From Priapulus caudatus (taxonomy: Eukaryota > Priapulida > Priapulimorpha > Priapulimorphida > Priapulidae): a stretch of DNA of 26,684 bases. Both the position numbers and the translations under genes were made by a program. Below are positions 9,509 through 21,300 of the stretch, in pieces. The notes beneath the pieces were generated by a model. It did not search any database. It had not been told where the DNA came from and saw only the letters and a list, made by a program, of their open reading frames with translations. Positions within the stretch are counted from its first letter, which is position 1; each line of letters opens with the position of its first letter. Location: assembly GCF_000485595.1 (NCBI RefSeq), contig NW_014577271.1, positions 216,379 through 243,062 on the forward strand. The letters run 5' to 3'.

Positions 9509-9865
9509 GGCGCCAAGTGTCGCATGACTGATCAAGTCTACAAAGTGATTTCGTTACGAAATCAACTACTGCGAATGATTTCGTTACGAAACCAAGTCTA
9601 CAAAGTGATTTCGTTACGAAATCAACTACTGCGAATGATTTCGTTACGAAGTCAGCTACTGCGAGTGATTTCGTTACGAAATCAGCTACTGCGAGTGATT
9701 TCGTTACGAAATCATGCTACTGCGAGTGATTTCGTTACGAAATAATGCTACACATGGCGCGCCGGCGCACCAAGTGTCGCATGACTTGATTTCGTAACGA
9801 AATCAAGTCTACAAAGTGATTTCGTTAAGAAATCAACTACTGCGAGTGATTTCGTTACGAAATCA
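9509..9865. repeat. Ten-copy 30-bp-phased palindromic satellite
   Basis: Ten copies of the 19-bp palindrome TGATTTCGTTACGAAATCA start at 9546, 9576, 9606, 9636, 9666, 9696, 9727, 9787, 9817 and 9847. The spacing is exactly 30 bp apart from one 31-bp step and one 60-bp step. Spacers of 11 bp come in two types, (A/G)CTACTGCGA(A/G) and AGTCTACAAAG. The 60-bp step holds GGCGCGCC and CCAAGTGTCGCATGACT, which also opens the array at 9509. The layout resembles a CRISPR array only on the surface: the spacers repeat, the context is eukaryotic and no cas gene is near. Confidence 0.9.
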
Positions 9866-9876
9866 GCTACTAACAT

Positions 9877-10418
9877 GTCTATTGATAAGAATGTATTACA
9901 GAAACCTATGTTGAGATACCCTCTGACCATATTAAATGCATTTTCAGCACAAAATATAACTCCCCTCGTGAGATATTGCGCATGCGCTAAAACAGTATCC
10001 TAGCCAGATTGAGTACTGACTGGTTTATGCAGTGAAGACCTTACATGCAAGGTCAGCTTCCTTTCTCATAAGTTAGATCTACTGATGGAATATTATCATA
10101 GAAATCTATGCTGGGATAACCCCTTCCCATTTTATATTCATAACTTTGGCAAAATATTATTTTTCTCGGGAAATATTGCGCATGCGCAAGCACTGTTTCA
10201 AACGTGCAGCACTGTCTAAATAAAAGTACGTATATATAGCTTGTTGCGGGAAAGAAGGATGCGAAAGTGAGGGAAGGTGGTAGGAAAGACAGCCGAGGGG
10301 CGGTGGATGAAGAAGGAGGCTGAGCGTGCGAGAAGGGAGACAAAGGAAAAGACGGGCGGGGATGAAATAGTAGTTGTGCACCCTACTGGCTAGGGCGCTC
10401 TCCTAATTATAAACACAG
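9877..10418. repeat. Tandem unit 1 of ~543-bp repeat
   Basis: This is the full-length form of the dispersed repeat, starting at GTCTATTGATAAGAA and ending at AAACACAG. It holds two NRF1-like palindromes, at 9977 and 10177, and an inverted GACCTT/AAGGTC pair. It begins 11 bp after the last palindrome of the 30-bp array. No conserved open frame runs through it. Confidence 0.85.
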
Positions 10419-10962
10419 GTCTACTGATAAGAATTTAATACAGAAACCTATGATGAAATATCCCCTGACCATATTAAATGCATTTTGAGCACAAAACATA
10501 ACTCCCCTAGTGAGATATTGCGCATGCGCTAAAACAGTATCGTAGCCAGATTGTGCTGACTGGTTTATGCAGCGAAGACCTTACATGCAAGGTCTGCTTC
10601 CTATTTCACAAGTGAAATCTACTGATGGAATATTATCATAGAAATCTATGCTGGGATAACCCCTCTCCATTTTTTATTCATAACTTTGGCAAAATATTAT
10701 TCTTCTCGGGAGACATTGCGCATGCGCGAGCACTGTTTCAGACGTGCAGCACTGCCTAAATAAAAGAATACGTAATCAAGCTTGCTGCGTAAGAGAGAGG
10801 CGGGAGATTGAGCGAAAGTGACAGGAAAGACAGCCGTTTGGCGGTGGAAGAAGAAGGAAGCTGAGCATGCGACAAGGGAGGCAAGAGAAAGGACGGGCGG
10901 GGATGAAGTAGTAGTTTTGTACCCTACTGGCTAGGGCGCTCTCCGAATTATAAACACAGGTC
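10419..10962. repeat. Tandem unit 2 of ~543-bp repeat
   Basis: This is a head-to-tail second copy of 9877-10418. It differs by scattered substitutions and short indels and has the same two TGCGCATGCGC motifs, at 10519 and 10717. The pair most likely arose by local duplication of one element. Confidence 0.85.
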
Positions 10963-11877
10963 ACCGCTACCGGGGATGTCATTTCTCATACACTGTGGCT
11001 ATGAAATAGATATATTGGTGCATCTTACTATAATATTTTCTTACCGAATTGTTTGACCAAAAGTATCTTAAAGGAGAAATATCGTGACAACGAAAGGTCT
11101 ACACATCTTATCGAAATTCAATATGTCCGCTTCCCGCCCTCACTTATCAGCCGCAAGAAACAAAAGAGCAATAAAACAATAGTTTTCTCCTGTCCACATC
11201 TAATGCAATGTTTGGCTATTACAGACCACATGAGTGTAATTTTATCGAAATTTCTTAATCCGCTTGCCTGCCTGCCTGCCTGTGTGTCTGTGTCTGTTTT
11301 GTGTCTGTTTGTTGTCTGCCCACCTTCCTGCCTGCCTGTCTGTCTGTCTGTCTGTCTACCCAAGGTTCTTCCTGGGTCAGACATGCCTATAAAGCTGAAG
11401 CCAATATGCGATATCCCTTAAATCCTCCAGCATGCCGTGTTTACTGTTTACTTTTGACAATCCAATCATCTGTTTTCACAGCTTAGTGTAATACGTCTCT
11501 AAACTGATCGACTTATGATATGTTTAATTGACTACAATTGGCAATCGGGGATGATTTGCCTGATTGCCTGACTTGCCTTCTGAAATTCGATTTGCAAACT
11601 TGTGTTCTCCCTGGGTTTCGCCCTTTGGTTACATGGTTTTCTTTAGTTTCACAAATCTTTGTTTCCATGACACCCAGACAATAACTATATAATAAAGAAC
11701 TTGGCAAAGCTGCTACCTATTATAACCTACCAGATGACAGTACATGACAACATAATTCTTCCATTATTGATAAATAAAATTAAAACGTTTAACGTTGTCA
11801 ATTAATTTTCAGCACACCCTAGTATATGCTCCGTGATAATTCGCTGTACTAATTCGTGGCCATATATTCTTCTTCAG
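10963..11877. other. No gene supported; CCTG/TCTG microsatellite
   Basis: A (CCTG)n/(TCTG)n microsatellite at 11265-11357 accounts for the open frames on both strands between 11053 and 11486. The rest is AT-rich. I looked for an upstream exon of the gene starting at 11878, ending in the required phase, and did not find a convincing one. Confidence 0.55.
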
Positions 11878-12004
11878 ATTCCATAACTTGTCATGCGGAT
11901 TTTTTAGCAATATCAGTCAGCCATTTGAGTCTGTGGGACTTGTCCATCTTGATGCAAAAGATTTACTGGCTGACTGCATCACTTACACACAGCTCAGAGA
12001 GAAG
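11878..12004 (+). CDS. Exon a of the unrecognised gene
   Basis: The acceptor is TTCTTCTTCAG and the donor AAG|GTATAA. One leading base completes a codon, then 42 codons follow, including VGLVHLDAKDLLADC. It ends in phase 0. The other two frames contain stops early. Confidence 0.75.
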
Positions 12005-12252
12005 GTATAAAATTTCAGTGACTGATTTTTAGCTCATCTGTCCTGAGATCCTTTCATCTATTGGCAAGAGCGTCCTTCTGCTTGTCAACAATAATTCAGA
12101 AATCTTTCACTATGTTGTTCATAATTCGCCATTCTCTACCTCAGATTTTGTACTGTTGGTATAATAGGGCACCAACTATATATGTTCTCTTTTGCTAACT
12201 TGTGTCGGAGTTGATATAATACTGTACAATTCTCTCTCTTTCTCTCGCTCTC

Positions 12253-12327
<75 letters not shown>

Positions 12328-15300
12328 GATATTTCTCTTTTGACCTCCCTAGCTCCCACATTTGTTCTCCCGGGATTACACTCCACTTTTATCTTTCTCT
12401 CTCACCCCCCTCTCTCTCTCTCTCTCTATCTCACTCGTTCTCTGTGGCACTCTATCTTTCACTCTTTCTCGATTGGACACTTCTCTCATTCTCTGCTTTT
12501 CTCTGTCTATCTGTATTTTCGTGTGGCTCTGGCTGTCTCCCCTACCTTTTTCTCTTGCTCGCACTCTTTTTGCTTGCTTCCTCCATCTCTATCTCTCTCT
12601 ATTTTTCTCTCGCTCCCTTCTCAGATGAGCCTTGTCGTCCTGCGGCACTAGGTTAATAAAGTATGTCAAAATATATAAATATGTGGTTAATAAGTGCATG
12701 TGAAAGAACCAGGGCACTGGCAAGACCCCCTCTAAATATTTTTGGATCTGGCAACTGTATTAATTGCTGGCTTTAAAATTCTTTATCATATAAAACATGT
12801 ACAGCCTATAGTTTCCCAATGGGTTTAGGGTGCATTTCCTCGGCGGGTGAGCTGAAGGTAAACATGTCTGCAAATAAATCATGGTAATGTCCAACGAGAT
12901 TGCCAATTAGAATCTTGGGTAACCGTTGCTTGTTTATAATGTCTTTCTTTTACAGTTTTCGAAATTGGCAGACACAAGCCCAAATTGCCATGGAAGAGGA
13001 TACCTGCCAGATAACAGGGTAAGATAGATTGGCTGTATCTTATGCACGCCTAAGGCTGTTGCCAGAAACATCATGAATTCAAGGTCAATCATAGTTTTAA
13101 AATGTTGTAACGCTTTGGCATGAGGTGGCAATTACTTTAAAAAACACATTGAAATGAGCTGGATGCAAAGAATGAGGGGTACGTGTTTCCTGGTATGTGT
13201 GTATACTGGCTGCTATTCCAAATTATTAACCTGTCCATGATTATAGCTAGCTTGCATTAATTCTCTTAGTTCCTTCTCTCCTCGTGGAGAATAGGGCTGG
13301 ACATCAAATTTCTTCATGACGTTCTATCTAAAGTTGGAAGCTCTTTCGGCCTCGTTCCATGTTTTAAACCCTAGCCAAATCCTATAGCTTGCATTAGCAG
13401 GGCATTATCCACTGTACCCAGCAGGATGTATGAACCACCAATAAGCCATATCGGAAAGTCCTCACCGCCATATTGAGATCAGATAAGAGTGGGTATAAGT
13501 TGCCTATATTTTTAAAACATGGTTACGATAGTACTAGTCTAGGTTTTTAATCTATAATTCTCGATCGTCACTAACGTTGTACTTCAATTCACAGGTGCGT
13601 TTCTGTTTACAGAAACATTTACGAATATGATTGTGGTCATTTGGGATATTTTAAATGCACGAGTGTTTACATGAATCATGTACTTTCCTAAGCGTGCCTC
13701 GGGCATTTTATACCCCCTTTTTCTATGACCTAAGTAACACAGCTGGACTTTCCGATATCACTTATGGTGGAAGATGCTGATGTAAGATCAGCAGGATCAT
13801 TATTGTAGTAATTATCACACATGTGTAACATCTGTCTGATTATGCTTAGGATGTAAGCTATAGTATATAACACTGCTCACTACTGGCATCATCTATACAG
13901 GATAATGGTTTTATTTTTCACTGATCCTTAATTGGTATGATTTAATTGGATTGTGGTAAATGTTCTTGGACAGGACTTACAGTCCCAGCAAAAGCAAAGC
14001 ACCCAGGATGTTGATTCTAAGATTCCACTAAGTCAGTATGAGTCTGCAGGAATGGAAGGAATACGTAACCTTTTGCACGAATCGACCAAGCACATTGCTG
14101 ATGTCACTGCTGGCCAGCCTTTCGAAGAGTGTGTGCGGCAAACACAGGTAACGATGTCTATACATATTATGTATATGCTATAGTAGTGGTGTAATAAAAT
14201 AAGAGGTGGGTAGACACCAACAAAAATGGTCTTTGAAAGGCAAGTGGCGCCTTTTTTTTCAAAATGGTTACCACAAAATTGTGAAATTTCGTCTTGTATC
14301 TTTTATCTTTTTATCTTGTTTAACGAGAACAACTGGCTCCATGCAGCCACACTGCATGCATTACGTCCAGCCACACTGCATGCGTTAATGACTGGCGTTG
14401 GGTGAAAGTTCCTCTTCTTCCTCACTACACAATGGCGGATATTTTATATTTGCATTTTATTTTATACTAGAGGCTTCTGAATGTTATGTGGGCTTACCAT
14501 TGATTTCTATGTTCTGTGCCTAGGATAGCCAAATGTTTGCTTTTAGCTGGACAGCCTTGCACAATAAATGCCCCAGATCTTTATAAAGCCAAATTTTCTT
14601 GAACACATTAAAAAACAATTGTGCCTTAATTTTCAGCAAAAGTTTAAGAAATATTTTGTGTACATTATTTTAGCTGGTAACTTGAATAATAAGTGGCCCA
14701 AGTCTAGTGCATATTATTAAAATACAAACCGTAAAAAAATTAACATGAAAGCACCACGCTGAAAACACTTGGCTTATGAGCGCTGTCAGGATGATGAGGC
14801 CGGGTGACACTGCCCTAATTGTTACATATCACCTCGTGTTGGTATAAACAGTTTTGTACTGAGTAAATACCATGGCACATGACCTATACAGTCAATGTGA
14901 ATGCCCCTCTGGTCTAGTAGTCTAGCCCACCAGATGTTTGTGTAATTGAACTTACATTGCTTTTGTGTACTCTTTTGTGTAATATTTTGGCATTCTTAAA
15001 TGTTTTTGAATATTACTGACTGGTTAGAGTACATGAACTAGTGAGTAATGAGTGCACTGTCACTACAGTTCCAAATCTCTTTCTTATTATGACTTATAGT
15101 TACTTGTGATTAATTTAATATGTTGTTCAAGAGAATCAAGATAAATGTTAATAGGGAAGCAATCCGAAATGAGAACTGAGGCCAAAACTAGTAGCCACAG
15201 ATAATATATCATGAAAAGGGTAAGCACAAAGGTCAGTGGATTGACCTGCGTCCTATGCATGTGGTTTTAAGGTGACAGTGAGAGTATACCTCTTTAGTGC

Positions 15301-18300
15301 ATAAATCAAGATAAAGCAGAGGAGTGACTCTGAGATAGATGGCCATGCAGATTGCAACTTTTTTTTTTGCAAGTGTGCACAGTCACTTTGCTGTCCCAGT
15401 CTAATAGTCTGCATTCACTTTGATATTACCACTGTACGGTATTTAGGCAAACAGACAGACTGAGAGCTCAATCAAAAGGAAGGAAGATGGTGCTATGGTG
15501 CTGATGTCTCTGTCTGAGCTAGAGATACCAAAGTGCACACCTGTTGTCCTTGAGGAACAGGGTGACGAGCAACAAGAGTATAGGGGCAAGGAGAATGATG
15601 AATATAAACAAAACCACAAGGAGTCAACCAGCTGGCATGTCGCACCAGAATCAGATGTCACGCTGCCCCCACGGTGGGTTTTCTTGCAATAAAATGACAA
15701 AAAATGAATAAAATTGAGGTGATTTCTAATAGGGAATTCTAATAATTGTCATTTGTCAGAGAGTTTAGGTGAAGTTTAGACTTTTTCCTCTTCCAGCCAT
15801 TATTGTTGAGTGCATTGATGTCTTAAATAATTTGTACTTGACATTGCATTGATTATTGAGTCAAGATTATGTATTTATGTTTGAATGGAATAATTAATTT
15901 ACGTATGTGTTTATGAGCAATGAAATTACTGTGTGCGACCTGTTTGTTCATATGTGGCAATCCGCGTCATTATTTATAAGTTATGCTCATATTTATCAAA
16001 CCAAAACGTATTGTTTGCTTGTTGCATTCATGCTCAGTTCCGTTTTGCATCAGTATTATGATCTGTTAACGTTCTACTTATTCACTCTAAGGATGTTTGA
16101 AAAATTGTTGATGGTTTGTGATGCATGGAATTAGTGTCTATATATCTCAGCGTTATCTATAATTGGTACCAGGGAGATGAGTAAGAAAAAAAGACAGCTG
16201 CTAGGCAAGCTACGCAGCATTTACCAGTTGCTTTGTACCATCTTCAATATGAGTCCCAGACATCTAAAGACCCGCCAGCCAATGTCAGCCAAACTTTTGG
16301 AACTGCTCGCTACCAGCTCACCTTACAAAAATAAGGATGCCCTCCAGGGCATGACAGGGTAATTATAACTTAGCCAATGAACGCATTGCTTAGTAGAAGT
16401 ACGACAGCATTCTCCGTTGAATTTTTGTTAAAATGATCAGTGGTCAAACAGGGTCTTTGCCTGTGCCCCCCCCCCTAGATTTTGGAGCAAAATTAAAAAA
16501 TAAGCTTAGCTAATAATCGTAAATAAACCTAACGTGATTTTTTTTGGTCACTTATTCGTGAAAGCCTTGTCTCAGACCTCATACCCACCCCTACCACACT
16601 ATGGACGTAGATCAAGAGCTGCGCCCGCCGCTCATTATTACACAGTTTAGTCATGAAATTTTGCCCCCCAGGAATTTGCTCAGCCTACGGCCCTGTCAAA
16701 GTTTTAGGGGCTTTGATGGAGACATAAGTGATGTCACATTCTTTCTTCAACACATCGTACCTAAAAATATTCTATAGGTATCCTGCGTTCATTTTATGTT
16801 ATTAGACTAAATATTCAAGGGAGAGGGGTGGCACGTTTTCGTCTCCTATGCCTTGTTTGAGATTTAATTAACATTATAATTAATCAAGATTATTACCTTT
16901 AAAGTTTGGAGTGAATTTAATGAATCAAGGTATCTATAATAAACCACGAAATATAGTATATTATGTACGACATCATCAGTAATATTAGAGCAGGCCTCCA
17001 TGTGTGGTGAAAAACATCAGTGTACGTTATTAAGTGTTAGTGTAATGTTTGTGAATGCTGGCACTCCTGCAACAGATCTATATATATTATATCCTCCTTT
17101 GCATTTCACTTACTATAGCTGTGTTTATATCCGTCAGTGTTTGACATAATCACTTGTTTTATTTCTGTCTACTGTACTTATATTTAATTGTTTGTTACCT
17201 ATGGCAGTGTAGTTAATTGTTAGCAGGAAATTCTAATTGACCTACAGTTTTAGCATTCCAGTATGGTTATGTTTTAGTATACGTGTTGTTCTGGTATGTA
17301 TACGTCAGTTGCATCATCAGATTTATGTTGTTTTTAGCTTTGGTTAAAAGGTTGACCAGTTTTTATGCGTTTTATATTTACTGATACCAATTACACAATC
17401 TTATTACATAGTGTGTGTTTGGAGTTGCACTGACAGTGAGCATGTGGCGAGCTTGTGTTGATATTTTCACAAATGTACCGACATTAAAAGAATAAATAAA
17501 TGGGGGGGGGGAATAAATCAGCAGCAACAAGACTGCTAGCAGCCTACAGTGATCAGCAAGTAGAATTAGTAACGATAGTAGCAATTATTGTGTTGGTACA
17601 AGACACTTTTACTACTATGTTAACAATACAAAGATAAATTATGCGCACTTTGTGCTCTCTTTCAGCCTTCGTGCAACTGGTGGGATTTTATCCCATGCAG
17701 GAAAATCATGTGATCTCACATCAGCTAGCTCTGATACTGTAGCTTCCCCAGACGTTGGTGCAGTGTCTCAAACCAGCAAGGCTCCTGTAGCCCTAAATGT
17801 TGGGCGCAGGTAACAGATTCTACGATCTAATAGATAATAACAGATCTATGGATAGTTGGTGATTTAGGCATTGAACATTTTGTCGAAATTGAAAGTCAGC
17901 TAGATTATTATAACGCTTGAAGATTTGTGGGTCTGTGCAGTAGGCAAACTGATGTGTGAGCCTGCTCTGAAGTCGGTGTTAGCAGTTGTATTTGTAGACC
18001 AGACACCTGCTTATAAGGGCACTTTTTGTGTTATAATGATAACCTGTCTATTATAGTTACTGTCGGCAGATCACTTTAGTAACCCTTATTATACTGGTTT
18101 TACTGTATTCAGTTGTGGTGTGTGGAGGCCTGCTTATGTTAGTGAAGGCATGAGTTGACAAGAATAAATATCAGTGCCGCCTGGTGAATGCTTAATTCTA
18201 GTCGGTTAGGAATCTAATTTTGACAGACATGTTGAATATATATTGTTATTATGAACAATAAATGTCACAGTAACTATATGTTCCCTTGGTGCTGACGTAC

Positions 18301-21300
18301 CTGGTCATTTGTAGGATAAAGACGAATGTAAAGCCAACGTCGACAGAGAAGCAGACACCGAGACTTGAAACCTGGGAAGATCTCTTTAATGTAGGGGGCG
18401 CCACCGATGGAACACAGTCACAGAGCACAGCAACTGGAAGTTATCAACGGCAGTCTATCAAGTAATCAATTTTATTTATTATGATCTATATATTTGCTGA
18501 ACTAGAGTCCATTTAAGGGTAGTCTAGTATAATCGGTCTGATAGCGTGCGATCACTATCTATTTGGGTGTTTTTGCAAGTTGGAATGTCCTTATATAGAG
18601 GTGAACAGTAATGAACAATCAGAATAATTTCTTGTTATAAATATGATTAATGAAACTAATTTAACTGTATGAAGTAAGATCAGGAGTCTATCAATATCTA
18701 TTGATAGACTCCTGGTAAGATATATATTATCCAGTATACATCTAAGGAAGTGAAATGTCATGAATTGGGCATGCATTTTGGACATAGGGCATGTTACTTT
18801 TACTCATATTTTGGTATTTTAGTATGTTATCCAACTTTTTCTGGCTTCATTTCAAGATAAAACCCATTTGTATGAATTTGAAAGGAAAGAAGACAAACCA
18901 TTACTACAGTGATTGTACATAAATATTTGACTAAATGTCAGGTTGATGTTAACGATGATAGGAGTGTCGTGACAATTTATTCAGATTTAGATGCAGTCAC
19001 TTTAATCATATGAATACCACATGATCAAGAGGTCCATGGCTTCATGTGTATTCACGTAGGAAATACTCATGTCTATTTAATATTATTTAGGATTCCCTAT
19101 CTAATGCATCTTGCCTCTCCTATAGTAAAGCAGTGAGAGTTCATTGGCTCTATACATAGTCATTATGTTTGGCTGGCTTCCTAATCGGTCTCCTGTTGCA
19201 CTGACATTGAGGTCTAGTCTCAGTTGGGTTTAACTGCTATTCTTATTCGTGTGCTGTTTTCTCCAGTGCCTGTTGCCGGTTTACCTCATGTAGATCATCA
19301 GTTATCTTAACCATGCATTCACGATTAATTTCTTGAGGGTTTCCATCAGATGCGTGTGATTTCTTTGGTGTTCATGTTTGTTCGATACAATAATATATGA
19401 CCATGGATGTTGGTCTGGTCAGGACACCATCACAGATTCCCATAGCTTACTATGGTAACACGTGGCAATTCATCCGGTTTTAGGGCGTGCATTTTCTTAG
19501 ATCCCTTGTCATACTAAGTTTGAAACACAGTCGTGTTTTTCTCGTGAGCATTGAACTACTAATTGGCATATATCACAAACAAACTCCATATTATATGGAT
19601 ATTTTGGGAATTTTACCTTTAATCAATTATGGCGGTGGTTGGTCGATGCTAAATAGTCGAATGAATTATCTGAATAGTTAACTTTCTTCTGGTTGCAGAA
19701 GACAGGAAGAGGTCTCAGACGACAGAAAGGAAATACAACGAACTCCTCCATGGCAGTCTATTATTGATACTAACAGGGAGACGGAGCCAAGTCGTCGGAC
19801 CAGCAGGTTGCAGTGGTTGCACAGTTATTATATCCTTTGCACCAAAGTGAAGCTGTTAGTTTATGGGAAATGTTATCTTAGAAATATGATTGAAATTGAT
19901 AATGAAAAAATGGTGCTGTACCTGGTTTGTTACACCAGAGGGGTTTTGTAGTATAACTGAGAATTTTAGATACCTGGGTCACAGTGGCTGTTCTTATTTG
20001 TGAAGATGATCTGTGATGATATTCACAGCTGTCTGTTTCATTAGGAGGCAGCAGAGGTCAACAAAAACCATGGTACCGCATATGAAACAAGGCTTCAACA
20101 AACTGAAAGATTCTGCAGGTGCCCGCTGTAAGAATGCATTGGAGAGGATTGACAGGTATTTGAGCATAGATGTAGTCACAGAATAAACAAGAGGGAACTT
20201 CGGGTGACGGAATCGCAGACAATTAGGCAAGGCTATATACCAGGCGTGATTATATACCAGGCTGTGAGACTACATCGGCATGTAAAGATAAGAAAAACTC
20301 CTTGTGTTAGTTACTTGCATAAATGTGAACAAAATTAATCCAATGATTGTGAATAGATCTGGAAGGGTATCTAATGCACCAGTGACGTTTGACTTTGAAG
20401 TTGACAGTGGTTGCTTTGACTTTTGAAGTAAACATTGTTTGCTGCCCATATATAATATTATAGGATCCTGATGTATTGGTGGAGAAATAGGCTCAGACCA
20501 AGTAATTACTTGCATTATGCAACGTCAATACACTACATTTTAGTATGAAAAGCATTTAGTTTGTTAGAAGATGAACAGGTGATAGGAAAGTGGTAGCATT
20601 TAGTATATACTAGTTAGGTCGATTGTAATTCATTATAGCACACTTACCATGTACGTTTTCTTTGATTTCTTAATAAAAAATATCTAACAATTTTGATCGT
20701 TTCCTTTACAGGGAGATGTGTACAGTCTATAGACAGAAGTTTCTCTCTCTAAAACTGAGTCCCCTTTACGAACAGAACCTTGCAGCTATGCGGACGTCAG
20801 CCAAAAGGATCTACAGAGATGTGGACGTCAACATTAAACCGGCACAATGGTATGAGCCATTGTTATTTTGCTCTGGTGAAGTCATCAGTGTCATCACAGT
20901 CTGAAGTATTGTAGTATACAGAGCTGTAACCTTCATACATGAAAGTCATTTGCTAACAGCCGAGAAGTGTAACCATATCCTTAGTAAAGAAGGCTTTATG
21001 CAGGCAGAAATTGTCACCACACATCTAGGAAGTGTGTGGGGAAAATGCTGTCAGCCCTGTATATGGTTACATAGCAGGGTTTGGTTCAGATAAGTGGCCT
21101 TAGTTACGAGTTTTAACGTGCCCATCGTCCTTCCCAAAATGATATTGCTAGTGCGTGTGACACTGTCGGGGGAAACCGTGATGTGCTTGAACTGCCATTG
21201 ATCTCGACCATCCTAGTTGATTCTGACTGGTGTAGGAGGCAGCAGCTGTAGTGCTCATGTTCTATGTCTGTGGTGTGAATACTAGCATGGAATTAAGCCC

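Noticed and set aside
9546-9865. CRISPR array
   Set aside because: Repeat-spacer geometry is similar, but the spacers are only two repeating sequences of 11 bp, the repeats are palindromic satellite units found elsewhere in the window, and the genes are intron-containing animal genes.
11053-11486. Open frames around 11053-11486
   Set aside because: They run through a CCTG/TCTG microsatellite, have no splice-compatible phase with exon a and show no family.
12192-12656. Long open frames over the CT-rich tract
   Set aside because: They encode only Leu/Ser or Arg/Glu repeats from a (CT)n microsatellite inside an intron.
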